A DNA stretch of 64,000 bases, taken from the NCBI GenBank assembly GCA_003118195.1, contig BEXV01000402.1:147072-211071 (forward strand), written 5' to 3'. The notes below the pieces were generated by a model. That model saw nothing but the letters and a program-made list of their open reading frames with translations. It ran no database searches and was not told the DNA's origin. Source of the stretch: Hemicentrotus pulcherrimus. Its lineage: Eukaryota; Echinodermata; Echinoidea; Camarodonta; Strongylocentrotidae. Positions 46,857 to 58,690 of this stretch are shown here, piece by piece. The first letter of the stretch is position 1; the number at the start of each line of letters is the position of its first letter. The position numbers and the translations under genes are program-made.

Positions 46857-47938
46857 GCCACCATCGACAACTGCCTGCCAACCGCCCAACCGCCAAACCT
46901 GCTGGCCCAATGCTTTCCCCCAAGTCCGAGCGCCACCACCGAAAACCAATCTATGCCACCTTTGACGCCCGACCACCAGTCTCTGCCGCCAACAACCGAC
47001 AACCAGTCCAAGCCGAGGATCAATTCTACATACCAAGCAACTTGGTAGACGATGAGCCCGAGGAGCAGCCCTACCGACAACCAGAGTCAGTCGCAACCCT
47101 GCGAGAACCAATCCTTGTGGACGCCTCCCTTCGAAGACCAATCCATGCCAACACCCGGCCATCATTTTCCGCCGCCAACAACCGACAAATAATCTATGCT
47201 ACCTCCGACGCCCAACCACCAGTCTCTGCCACCAACAACCGACAACCAATCTATGCTGCCTTCAACGCCCGACCACCAGCCTTCGCTGACCGACAACCAG
47301 TCTCCGCCGCCAACGTCCGACATCCAGTCCATGTTGCCGCTGACGCCAACCACCAGCCTTCGCCGTCGACAGCCAACCACCAAATAGGGACATCGAAGCT
47401 CTTCTCCACAGCATCCACCAGCGGAACATGGAACTCGCGACGCAGAATCGACGCAGAACGTGGAACTCTATGCACGGAATGCCGAGCTCACATCGAAGGT
47501 GACGCAACTGCAGAGTCAGATCGACGCAAACCACAGCTACACAAACCGAAGTCGTGCTAATTAGGGGATGCCGATGTCCTCATCGGCGTCAAAAACGCAA
47601 ATCCTGTCATGAATAGAGAGGTCTACAAGAGGGCGTACCAGGCTTGGAGTGGACCACAGGATCTCATCATTGGACTCATTGACAAAGTGATCCGGCCAGA
47701 GGTGCTAGCAGTTTCTAACTTCCACGGGGGGCAAGTCCAGAACGGCGGAGAGTGGGTGATAAAGACCTGCACCTGGAGAATGCCTGCCTTTCGAGCCCTG
47801 GTCGCCCAAGACCAGATCCGATTCCCGGGAAGCACCAACAACTCCGAATTCCAGGTGGAGTTGAGCAAAGCTGTCAACAATAAATGCAGGAAGATTGCGC
47901 ATAGGATTGGCAATAGGCAATGTTATATTTATACTTAA
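46857..47938 (+). pseudogene. Broken gene: PTPDHQSLPPTTDNQ repeats, coiled coil, BEN-like domain
   Basis: The frame from about 46857 has NQSMPPLTPDHQSLPPTTDN repeated imperfectly with a period near 57 bases (46941-47387), with two internal stops. Other frames then give DIEALLHSIHQRNMELATQN and NVELYARNAELTSKVTQLQS, a heptad-like coiled coil. After a TAG the 109-codon stretch 47609-47938 reads RPEVLAVSNFHG, then MPAFRALVAQDQIRFPG and VNNKCRKIAHR. This has the layout of a BEN domain (DNA/protein-binding, chromatin), ending near an N.KCR motif. Frame changes mean it is probably a pseudogene. An unrelated 305-codon open frame on the same strand (46643-47560) is a shadow of the repeats. Confidence 0.5.
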
Positions 47939-49200
47939 TTTAAATTAAATCTTGTCTTTATAATGGCATTTGATTATTGTGATAATAAATTAGTTAGAAT
48001 GTGTCTGGTTGTCTTTATTATTTAGTGGAAGTTGAATATGAGTATTGTGAATTGAATGTTTGTTGCGTGTGAGTTTGAAAGAGGGTCTAAACGTGAGAAG
48101 GTAAAGTAATATTTTTATAATTGGTTTTTAAATAAATAAGTACGTGTCTGTTTGTTTCCATTTATTCGGTCGACGGATTGAGTAAGAGTATCATGAATTG
48201 AAAGTTATTGGCTCGAGTTGAAAGAAAAGAGGGTCTCACGTGAGTTTAAATGTTATATTTATTTTTCATTGATTTTCGTTTTCATAAATTAGTTAGAAAG
48301 TGTGTCTGCTAGTGTCCATTTTTCCGTTGATGTTGATTACGAGTTATATGCATTGATTCATGAATTGAAAATTGAAAAATTTTCTACATTTTGATTTTGA
48401 AAAAACTAACAATTTAATTTTTATAAATGTACCGGTAATCTTTTTCGAGCGGGAAAATACTTGTATTAAAGGTGCTCCGCGCTGTCTAAATAAAAATGAT
48501 ACTTATTCATATTCCAACACAGACTTTTCCTCCACTATTGCTTTTGACTGTAATCCTAATCATACCCTAACCATCCTTAACTCTCCAATATTTTCAGCAA
48601 AATCATATCTGTTGTAACAAAGTTTGGCATGCGGTTAGGCCTTGTATGTTTATCTGTTCTGCAGTTTCTACATGCCCATTAAAAATTCTGCTTTATTATT
48701 TCACAATTGTAGAAAAAATTCAAAAAAAGAATTGATTTTAACCTGTAACACAATCTTATTCTGCAGCACCGCTGGCGAGTTCAAGTTAACATCCAGCTGA
48801 CTGACATTGAAGCCCTGCGAGTTGAATTGGTAGCCTCTCGGCCAGTGTCCAGCCCCATGTCCTTTCAGGATCAAGTCAAGATTCTTTACTGGCACAACAG
48901 CTTGGACAGCTCAACAGCGAGGGCAAGTCTGTAAGGATGGTTCAAGATGTCTGACATCAATTAGTGTGTAATTGTAATTAAATCATTCTAGCTAGCCCTT
49001 TCAACACGACAAAGCCATTTGCGAGTTTCCTAAAGGAAACGGCCGGCTCCTAGGAAGGAGTCATTGTCAAGCCATATATATACCCCACAATAATCAAAGT
49101 GTATTGTTGTGTTTTTCGTTATTTGTGTGTATTGAGAGTCCGATGAGGGAAACTGATGGAATAAGATGTAAAGTTATAAAAGAGACCTAGGAAATAATCA
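47939..49200. other. AT-rich spacer, one possible exon-like segment
   Basis: Mostly AT-rich. 48766-48933 has TTATTCTGCAG followed by an open frame with VQVNIQLTDIEALRVELVA and then a stop. It is not recognised. TGAATTG/GTGTCTG-type motifs recur loosely between 48000 and 48360. Confidence 0.4.
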
Positions 49201-49237
49201 ACGCAACTATTTTCAGAGGTAATTCCTGTTGCACCCA

Positions 49238-49858
49238 GATTCATCACTGACAACGGGTTTCGAGCACATAGACAACGACAGGAAAGCATGGGAAGCTGTG
49301 GGTCTACAGTACGAAGCATCAGGCAGCATGTACAATCAACTGTCCCTGGTCTACAGGAATCCCATCAAAACTTGAGTAAGCATAATAATGTGATTCATTT
49401 CATTTTATTGAAAATAATTGAATTATACAGTTATGTGTCAATTGGTTGATGCAAGTGCCTTTATTTGAATGTGAAACGTGCAGGCCGAAAATCTAACGAA
49501 TCTTAAGATATTAATACTGTTTAGGCAAAAAGAGCATTTCTTTGGTACTAAATGTATTTATACCTCTTTACTCGGGCAATCAAACAGTCGCTCGATGGAT
49601 GATGCCCCCAACCAGTCTTTTCAATCATCAAAGGCCTACACAGGACTGATTGACGCTCATGTGCTAGCAAAGGAAAACTTGCTGCGTAAGGAGCCAAACT
49701 CCCACTTTTATTCATCGAGGGCGAAGTACATTCTCGAATGTGCTTCGATGTTCAACAAGGAAGTGCTCATCTAAAGTGCCGATAACAAGAATAAGATCAA
49801 ACTGGGCGATGGGACATTGGCCGTTGACCGCGGAGAATCAAGATAAGGCGAATCTTCC
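49238..49858 (+). pseudogene. Family S copy 2: two-exon SADNK remnant
   Basis: A first exon-like part reads GFEHIDNDRKAWEAVGLQY and SMYNQLSLVYRNP, ending at a donor-like GTAAGC near 49376. The second, from about 49478, reads AYTGLIDAHVLAKENLL, SRAKYILECASMFNKEVLI, a stop, then SADNKNKIKLGDGTLAVDR. The region matches 52200-52760 nearly base for base, including the intron-like part. Unknown family, interrupted by stops. Confidence 0.55.
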
Positions 49859-50205
49859 CGTTATTTATCATAGACAATTTGATGGATACTGCTGTAAATT
49901 GTAGGAATAAACTACAAATAACTTGTCTTGGAAAACAAATGTATGCGAGACGTACTCTTTCAAGAACTGATAACGATGCTACAAAAGAAAAATGGGGTTA
50001 TTTGTTTGTGGATCTCAAACCAGACACACCCAAGGAATTTCACCTTTGCACAAACATTTTTCCTGGAGAGACTCAATTCGCATTGTTTCAAAAGTATAAA
50101 ATATCAACATCTTCAGGGTTTAGTTGGACAACGATGTCTCAAAGAGTACGGACACATGCCATTTTCTAAAGACATTGGCCAAAACATGGATGTCAACTCC
50201 TTAAG

Positions 50206-50391
50206 ACCGCTGACAGAGGTCTTGTTGATGCCATTATCAATGTTCCTCGCGGAAACGTCAAACTCTCTTCCATTTATAAACGTTCGCTGGCCAAGCACAA
50301 ACACCATCTCCGTAAATTAGCGGAACGAAAGACACCTCTAAAGGAAATAAGCGCATCATCACTCAGCAAGGTGGTTTCTTATTTTTACTAG
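50206..50391 (+). pseudogene. Small basic ORF remnant with GGFL motif out of frame
   Basis: Reads LVDAIINVPRGNVKL and KHKHHLRKLAERKTPLKE. Then one base out of register the DNA codes IITQQGGFLFLL. Short Arg/Lys-rich proteins with a LRKLA..K.. segment and a C-terminal GGFL are, from memory, recurrent in invertebrate mobile-element DNA. I cannot name the family. Frameshifted, so inactive. Confidence 0.4.
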
Positions 50392-50399
50392 TGATAAGA

Positions 50400-52110
50400 T
50401 GAAACAGCCAGTGCTAAATATGTCAAATCTTTACATGCTTGCTTAGTGACGATTGAGATAATTCACTGCTTGGATACCCAATAAAATACAAAATTGGGAC
50501 AGAAGATATAGCAGTAGAGGTAGAGAAGATGTAGTATGTCTATGCAGGATCATACGAGGTATCTCTTTTTCATCTGGCATAGGCAAATCGGGAGTTTCAG
50601 CGACCAAGGGGTCATGAGAGGAGATAATACAATCCAAACAACATTTGGAGCGAAGTGACATCTGTCAGGAACATTTGCTTCCTGTCCTAAGCAATAGGCC
50701 ATGCAACGTTGACCGGACAACTGCCAAACGCCAGGTCCTGGGTGGTCCACCTGTGCCTATGTGGAGGCTGTAAAGAGTTAGCAGATGACACTTTTTCTTT
50801 TTAAGAGCCCACCAACTCCGGAGGAATGGGGAGATCAAGGGTTTGGAGTTCTTAACGAGAGACCACCCGTTCCGGAGCATAGAGGGAGAGGCCGAGGGCT
50901 GCTGAACTAGGTGAGTAAAGCCCTCTCTTCCAGCGGCTAGTAACCCTTCATATAATCTCCCAATATCTGGGTTCGACACCCACTTTCATCCGGATAGACT
51001 AGGATGGGCAAGCCCAAGCACACCTAAACACTGCCAAATTAAGTTTTTTTTTTTTTTTTTNGGGGGGTCGTGAATTTTTGTGACCCCACCTTCTACAAGG
51101 ATCCAAACTTCCTTAGTCGGATACTGGCAGTGAAAACACCATCCAGGGGTAGTACGTGGTTGGAAGTTGTCCATAGGGATACATCCCAAGCATGCCACTT
51201 CGTATTAGGCAAGATTGGGGACGGTTTGTCTCACTGCTGCAGGACCCCCTCATTGTTGGAATCAGTGGGGTTGGCTTCGACTTTTCAGTCCCTTCCCATA
51301 AAACGGTGGCCAGACCAGGAGGTGTCGTTTCTTCACCTCCTAGGTCAGGGCACCCAGGGGAGGGTCCTCATCCTCCACCTTCAAGGGGGGGGGCGCACGC
51401 CGAAACTAGCTATGCAGTGCACCGGTTGAGCCGAAGGCTTCTTAAAGAACACTGCTCCCCTTCAGCGGATCCATCTCCATTGTTTTAACTCTGATGAAAT
51501 TCAGGTGAAAGCCTGGGCAATATAGCCTTCCCACATCGCTATTTTGGCTTTTGGGGGCTGGCCGGCATTTCAACTCATTACAGGTCAGGGGGTTACAGGC
51601 GGTTGCCGCAGATCGCGTGGTCATTGAGACCGATTCTCATCTCCCCCCTCATCCAAGAATGGGTGATAATTCTCCAGACTTCCTGGGTGATGTGGGGGCG
51701 ATCGTCGCAGATCAGCAGAGACTGCCCCTATAGCCGACCTGATGGGACAGACACTAAAAAATGCCCAAGAGCTTTGTGGGATGTTTAGTTAAGTTAATTA
51801 TATTAATGAGATTAGATTTTGTTCGCTTTTTTTTTCTCTTAATATTGTTTATTCATTTTGTGTTACTTTGCATAATTTTATGTCTGATTAAACTTGAGAT
51901 TATTGCTGGATAATTTGCTGGATAATTTGCTGGATAATTTTACTGTAGTTTATTTAAATTTGTATACATATTTATGTTTTTACGCAATTTAGAAAATTCT
52001 GTAATTCAAGCCATTTGGCTGCAAATGAAATTTCCATGTATTATGTGTAGGGGACTCGTAAGGTATTCCTCGTTGCTCTACCCAACAATAAGCTAGACCC
52101 ACACTCAAAC
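50400..52110. other. GC-richer unassigned segment with poly-T/N/poly-G break
   Basis: 50640-51790 is more GC-rich than its surroundings, has no convincing protein, and contains T(20) followed by N at 51061 and a G run, probably a low-quality join. A B-box-like GGGTTCGACACCC lies at about 50969 without a matching A box. Three copies of TTGCTGGATAATT occur at about 51904-51941. Confidence 0.5.
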
Positions 52111-52115
52111 CACTA

Positions 52116-52770
52116 ATTTTGGAACACATCAAACCAGGCACTACCATACGTGACTGCTGGAAGGCAAATATGATCAACTCAGAGCTGCTGGTTTTCATCT
52201 ACAATACGAAGCATCAGGCAGTACGTGCAATCAACTGTCCCTGGTCTACAGGAACCCAGCATCCACACTTGAGTATAGCGATTTGTTTGATTTCATTTTT
52301 ATACAAATAATTGAATTATACAGTTATAGGTCAATTGGTTTATCTGCATGCCTTTATTTGAATGTGCAACACAGGTACAAGCCAAAAAAAACTAAGGAAT
52401 CTTAAGATATCGATATGGGTTAGGCGTAGAGTAGTACTTTGGCAGTTAAGTACAGAGTATATTTTACTCTCTTTACTCAGGCAATCTAACAGTCGCTAGC
52501 TTGTTGATGCCCCCCCCCCCCAACTGGTCCTTTCAATCATCAAAACCTCACAGGACTGATTGACGCTCGGTGCCAGCAAGGGAAAACTCGCAACGTCAGG
52601 AGAATGCAAACTCACACTTCTACTCGGCGAGGATGTGGTACGTACATTCTTGAATGTGCATCAATGTACAACCAGGAAGTGCTCATCTATAGCGCTGATA
52701 ACAAGAACAAGATTAAACTAAGCGATGGGACATTGGCGGTCGACCGCGAATCAAAATAAGGAGAATCTTC
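52116..52770 (+). pseudogene. Family S copy 3: SADNK remnant
   Basis: 52119-52180 reads LEHIKPGTTIRDCWKANM, reminiscent of the H.KPGT.I..D.W.A segment of ISXO2/Merlin-type transposases (weak). From 52200 on it parallels 49308-49844: TACGAAGCATCAGGCAG, the CTGTCCCTGGTCTACAGGAA block, and later YILECASMYNQEVLIYSADN, KIKLSDGTLAVDR. Small indels break the frame in the middle. Confidence 0.5.
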
Positions 52771-53900
52771 CCAATCAACGATCCACCCAACTGCAACACT
52801 CTTCAACCTGGCACTAGACCCAATTCAAGAGCCACAGTAAAGGCCCGGAAGAAAAGGAGGGCTTTCTCAGAGACGCACGCAGTCCCTGTACAGGAAAAAT
52901 CCCCCGAAACTTGTAGAAAAACTTCTCGATGGGAAGGATGGAGAGCGATATATCCTAAATCTTGAAGTGATACAATGAACCTACAGCAATGGATTCTCAA
53001 GAGGAAGCAAAGTGGTAGATATAGACTATGGCAGACAACGAGAGGATAGTAAACCCCATCAGCAAGTCTGAAATAGAAAGGGTGACCTCAACCACGAAAA
53101 AAGGCTTTGACCCGGACCGAACAGGGATACCTATGATTCCCTAAGGCATATGGAAATTGCCATCTGTACCTCCAAATCATGTACAATACGTGGCCGGTCT
53201 AGGAAAAAGTTCCAGGAGATGCAAAGACATACGAATCAACAATCCCATAAGGGAGGGGGATCCCTGTTCTTTCGGGACACAAATTTAGATGGACCGATCT
53301 TCATGAGCTACGTACTGCCCGGTGACTCCAGCGCTCAATCTGATCGAGCATGTATGAGCGCCTACCACTAGGGTGCTCAACAGCGGGAGACCGAGCACCT
53401 CCAATTTTCCTATCTGGGCTGACTTGGGAAGAGAAGCGTGAGAAGGAGCATGCCGTATTTAACAATGTCATGCGCAGGATCAGCCATTCCTAGCGAGTTT
53501 GTTTAGTATGATATATGCATATATGGTGTGTATGTGTCGATGTTTATATAGATAATAACAGTCCAGGGTCTCGGACCTCACCTGCAGCAGCACATTATGG
53601 TTATTAATATTCATTTAATTGTTGAAATATTTCTTCATATAAAAATCAAGTGTAAGAATTTAAAAGAAGTTGTGCTTTAGAGGGGGCAAAAAGGGTGACG
53701 TTTCAAAAACTAGCAATTTATCTGACGTTGGCATCACCATCCTCTTAAATATAACCCTCATCAACGTTATAATGCTGTGATTGTCAAGATGGGCTCATAA
53801 GCTGATGCTTCAAGCATCAACAAACAACAAGTAAGTAAAGTTATATCATCATATTGTTTTGTATACAACGGCATATCAACCTCTCATGGCTAGATAAAAG
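52771..53900. other. Unassigned, probably decayed mobile-element DNA
   Basis: Short open stretches (for example 53150-53371) without recognisable motifs. No RNA gene or repeat array was recognised. Confidence 0.4.
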
Positions 53901-53933
53901 TCCAAAGTCCAAAAGTTGCAGTCAACCAGCGGT

Positions 53934-54762
53934 CCACGAAGACTTCCCAGAAGTTGTGCCCTCAACATCAACTCTCATCAATGGCAATGGCTTTCGAGCA
54001 CATTGTCACAGACAAGATGTTGTTGGGACATGCAGGTCGTCGATACCAGAGGTGAAGTATCATCTTCTTGCGACAGTTCCCGGATTAAAGGGATCCCACC
54101 CTTACCTAGGTAAGATGCGGTTATTGCTGCAACATTCTTTTTTTCTTTTTTCTCCCCCTTTCTGCAGCTTCAAGAGGCAGTATGTTTCTATCAAATTATA
54201 TTCATTTTCAAATCAATCTTTTCTATAGGTAGAAATACTGCGATTCTAACGTAAATTATCAAAGATACACAGTTCATCTACACATTAAAATAACATTATT
54301 CTTTCAGATTTAAGGACTATAGCTAGCATGATGCAGCCTGCGAACAAAGGAGTCAATTCTGCAGTCAACTACAAGATTCCTGTGAGGGTTCCAGCCAAGG
54401 ACAACTCTGCTCAGAAAGAGGAACACCAACAGCCACTTCTATTTGGCCAGAATCAGATACTTACTTTTTGTGTGTAATCCTTATACGCTTGTATAAAACA
54501 TGTAAATGTGGAACAAATAAACTTCAAGCTCGGCACACAAGCTCTCCTGTATTTGACGGACAATAAGAACAATCTAAGGGTCAGGGACGGCACTTTGTCT
54601 GTGGATAGACGGATCAACATCAAACGCTACAAAAATTTACGTTTTGCACATGCCGTGGTCATAGCAAAATTACATGCAAAAAAAACGTCTTATCAATGTG
54701 AAGCAGAATTCAAGAAGCGTTGGATAGTTCACCCACCACTAGGAAACGTGAGCTGGGTTTAG
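53934..54762 (+). pseudogene. Family S copy 4: diverged three-part SADNK-like remnant
   Basis: 53934-54112 follows an AG and ends at GTAAGA. Its frame has MAFEHIVTDKMLLGHAGRRY, aligned with GFEHIDNDRKAWEAVGLQY of copy 2, and from the Tyr codon both run exactly 22 codons to their donor. 54308 on, after TTTCAG, is a second exon-like part. 54508-54762 reads LGTQALLYLTDNKNNLRVRD, GTLSVDRRINIKRY, corresponding to the SADNK...GTLAVDR block. The shared exon structure argues these are copies of a real intron-containing gene, now decayed. Confidence 0.45.
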
Positions 54763-55236
54763 ACCATAGTGAGATGAAAGGTTGTTGCTATGCAATTCTA
54801 CTCAGTGTAATAAGTGTGGAATAATGTTCCACACGAGACATTGTTTCCAATTTCATAGCATTACACTGTTTCACGGTCAAACAGCGTGTCAACGGAAATT
54901 TAAATGTCAGTTGTGAAAGGGCATTTAATAAAGACGCGCTTGTTTTGAGTCTTTCCGCTCCATGTTAATATCATAGACAAACTGCAATAGCGTGTGCAGT
55001 TAATGGTTAAAGGAGACTCCCAAAACCATAATTGTTCCGACACCCATCATAAAACATGAGGCCATATGTAGATGGCAGGGTACATATATGCTATATGAAG
55101 GTGACAAAAGAGTCCATACTACGTGAAAAGAAACAAGACAGCGAAAAGACACGTAGACACAGAAGAACCCCTACCCAGTAGGATGAAAAGCGATCATTAT
55201 TCCCAGGGCATCAAGCATCGCAACAAAGGGCAGTAA

Positions 55237-55632
55237 GTCCGGTGCCACAAGACTGAGAAGACCAAGTCGGTACTTAGGCAGAGCGACACAGACCTTACAA
55301 TGATACCTGGCGGCCTGACATCGCTTCTGCAGCCGCTTGACGTCGGGGTTAACAAGCCATTAAAGGATGGGATGCGGCAATTCTGGAGCGAGTGGATGAT
55401 AAAGGGGTAGAGTGTAGCGATATACCTCTTTATTGCTTGTAGCGAGGAGCCATTCCTGAAATGCTGCATTTCAAACAACATGGGTGGAACGGAGGACGAC
55501 TTCCTTAGGAAAGAATACAGCAACAGCGAGGAGTCCGGCGACGGCGACAGCGTCGGGGATTTCATGTATCCTGACGAGCTGCGACATCTCTTTGAAGAGG
55601 AGACTGACGACGAGGACTTCTTCGGGTTCTAG
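55237..55632 (+). pseudogene. pogo/Tigger-type DDE transposase, C-terminal remnant
   Basis: One frame reads TDLTMIPGGLTSLLQPLDVG and NKPLKDGMRQFWSEWM, the IPGG.TS.LQPLD....KP.K block containing the third catalytic Asp of pogo/Tigger (Tc1/mariner superfamily) transposases. After a single in-frame TAG it continues with LKCCISNNMGGTEDDF and an acidic tail to a stop at 55630-55632. The N-terminal helix-turn-helix and first two acidic residues are not recognisable upstream. Inactive remnant. Confidence 0.88.
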
Positions 55633-55904
55633 CTCCAGAGCTACCCCCTAACCCAACGGCCCTTTAAAGGGCCACCAAATGACAAGAAATAGTGAATTCA
55701 GTTCCCCTCTCTCCATCTTCAATTCTTTGTTTTCTTTTCTTCTCTGGCTCTTTAAACAATCTTTTAGATGAGTTTGTAATCCCTACGTTGTATGTATTTA
55801 CACAGCTAGATCAACCAACATGCATTAGATTGTCAATTAGCAGGTCTGATGACTCGGACCAACAAATACTGCCATCACTTGGAGAACAAAAACCGGCCTT
55901 CTAG

Positions 55905-56320
55905 ATAGCAATGTCATGGAGCCAACCAAGCAACTATACATCGTTTTACAAGAATAAAACCCATGCACTACATGTGCTATTTAACTTGCCACAGTTAGAG
56001 AGCAACATCATGGAGCCAACCGGGCAACGATACATTATCTTGCAAGAATAAAATCCATGCCCTACATGCTATTAAGCTCGCCGCAGTAAGAGAGCAACGT
56101 CATACTGCTAATCAAGCAACTCTAAAAAAAAACTATACATTGTCTTACAAGAATAAAACCCAACTTCATTTGCTATTCAACTCGCAGCAGTAAGAGAGCA
56201 ACGTCATGGAGCCAATCGAGCAATTCTAAATCAACAATACATGGTCTTGCAAGAATAAAACCCAACTTCATTTGCTATTTAGCTCGAAACTGTCAGAGAA
56301 TAAAACCCACTTCCCAATAA
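55905..56320 (+). repeat. Tandem repeat, about 4 units of 94-104 bp
   Basis: Units start near 55907, 56001, 56095 and 56199 with GCAACGTCATGGAGCCAA-like sequence. Each includes CTTGCAAGAATAAAACCCA, so an AATAAA recurs per unit. Confidence 0.85.
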
Positions 56321-57034
56321 AGCATTTGAAAATGGCATAGAGTTTGAAGGGAAATCGTTCTTTTGTGAAAATGATTATATAGATAATTAATAAAGGAACC
56401 CTGTGGATGGGTAAATAAAAGAAAATTATGTATTGCTGAGCCCTATGAACAATCAAATAGCTAGGCTACCCTAGATAATTATATCAGATAGGGGCTCCTA
56501 ATTAGCCAAGATGCAAAGCATAATTGTGTGACATCAATCATATCAATGTTCATTCTCAATATCACTCAATATTATGTCATCATAAGTGAAAATGTTTTAT
56601 ATTTGGTGGATACTAGTCTCCAATTGTGAGTTTCAGCTAACAAAAGTAGAATTAAGTTGCAATTTTGAACAAATATTTTGAAATAAAGTCCAGACCGATT
56701 GATTTTTTGATAGGACTGACTCAAGACCTTTGTGAAGAATGTTATATTTTGAGAGGGGATTAAGGCCAATGTAATGCAAACTGTTTATAGGTTCATTTTT
56801 ATAGGTTCTGGGAAAACAAAGATTTTATCACAACAATATTCAAATCAGACTGCACTGTAACCATGGAAATATAAACTCATAACTAGAAATTTTAAGAAAT
56901 GCATATGAATCCCTGTTGCAATGGAGAGAAGGGTATGGAACCGACCACATGATATAGACTGAATTAAATAAAACATTAATGATCCAAGTGTGTTAGAGAT
57001 ATCTCATTAGAGATTAGTATACAAATACACAGCA

Positions 57035-57173
57035 GTGAGGGCATAATTAGTAAGAATTACCCAAACAAGGTACCTTTGGAACAGTCTAACTCGAAAACGC
57101 CAGAGGCAATAGCTGAGGGCGTTTGGATTGTTTTGAGGGTACCATGTGTGGGTAATTTTACTAATGCCCGCAC
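57035..57173. mobile_element. Short foldback element
   Basis: Left GTGAGGGCATAATTAGTAAG and right TTTTACTAATGCCCGCAC are inverted with a few differences. The inner AACGCCAGAGGC/GAGGGCGTT and GGTACC segments also pair. About 139 bp. Confidence 0.75.
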
Positions 57174-58499
57174 AAAATGATGTGTATTATTTGTTTTATA
57201 ATATTATGTTTTATAATATTATGTTTTATAAGATTGTGTTTTATTTGTTTCATAAAATGATGTTTTATAACATGATTTTACTCATGACTGGTCATTAGCA
57301 TTTGATAATGTCCGGTCATTATCAAAATTATGGGTTGGGCAAATTAAATGCCTGTCACATGTACGCTCTCAACAATTATTTGATTAGGGTCCACGTCATC
57401 TTATTAACAGTAATAACATCAAAGTTTGTTTAAAAAATGATTAGATGGCAATAAGAGTAGAAAATTTTGTTTTAAAAAACCCTGCTGCAATGGAGAGACT
57501 ATTCAGACCGAATAGTCAAGTGTAAACAAATTAGGAAGTTTGACGGCCTCTTTTGTCATAAGATCACATAAAACAAGAAAAAAGGGAGCAAAAAGAAATT
57601 AAAGTTCTATAATTCCTAAACCAAGACTGTACATTACTTGGCATACTTAGTTGTGAACACATAAAAGTCTTGTCAATGTAATTCACAGAAGGCCTACACA
57701 TTCTGCCATACCTTGGGTTCTACAATGTAGCAGAGATGCTACATGTGGGCATCATTATTTGACACTGTATGAATTTAAATTTGTCTTACTTCAGTAACTA
57801 AATTTCTTGGTTACTACTTCCCTTCTTCCATATCCACTATTACATGATCATTTACAAATTTGCATATTCGTTTTTTCAGCTCATGCTCCCATTTCATTCC
57901 CCATCTTACAAGTTACAGCACAGGCTTTCAGTTACACTACTGCAACACCTTATTTTTTCCTTGACTTTCAACATGTTTTCTTTGTTGTGTTGTAATTCTT
58001 TATGCATGGCTTGTCTTGTCCTGCTCTGGCGACAGGCCCTTTCTCTTCTCTCATTGGTTCTCTTCACCTCTCACCTTTGAACTATCTAACCTTCGAACTT
58101 TCTCACCTGCTCACCTCATCTATCGTGATTGTTTTCACATGTTATAAGTTTTGAGAATAAATCACTTCTGTTCCATCCTTCTTCGAGTGAGCTTTCTTCT
58201 ATCTTACTTTACTTAAGGAGAGCGTTTAGTTTTTATGCAATATGTTTAACATTAGCTCTTGATTTTGTTCAGCTCTCTGTGTGCCGATCAAAATATGGAT
58301 GTTGCAATACCAACATGTAATATTCACATTGCAATTCCTCTCAATTTGTCAAGGGTCAAGATATCCACAAATATGTGTAAATAACAATATTGGTCCCCAT
58401 TTGGTCTAATAGGGATCATCAGCAACATGAGGATAACATAATCTGTCAAATTTGGTAGACTTATGAAATACCTGTGCAGTTATAATTTCTTCAACATTT

Positions 58500-58690
58500 T
58501 TCTCACTGCAAATCCTGATCTGTAAATCCAAGTCCAGAAATCCAGCTCTCTAGATGCTGCAAATCCCAATCTGCTTTGCCGATCTGTCAATCTCAATCTG
58601 GTATCCCTGATCTGCAATGCTGATCTTGAACTGCAAGTCCTCATCTGCATATTCTGATCGGTGTGAATCCTGATCGGTGAATCCTGATTT
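58500..58690 (+). repeat. Degenerate AATCYTGATCTG tandem repeat
   Basis: Variants of AATCCTGATCTGCAA recur irregularly every 15-30 bases. Confidence 0.6.

Noticed and set aside
46643..47560. 305-codon open frame, the longest in the window
   Set aside because: Its repeats translate better in another frame (PTPDHQSLPPTTDNQ units followed by a coiled coil). A stop-poor frame is expected in such C/A-rich repeat DNA.
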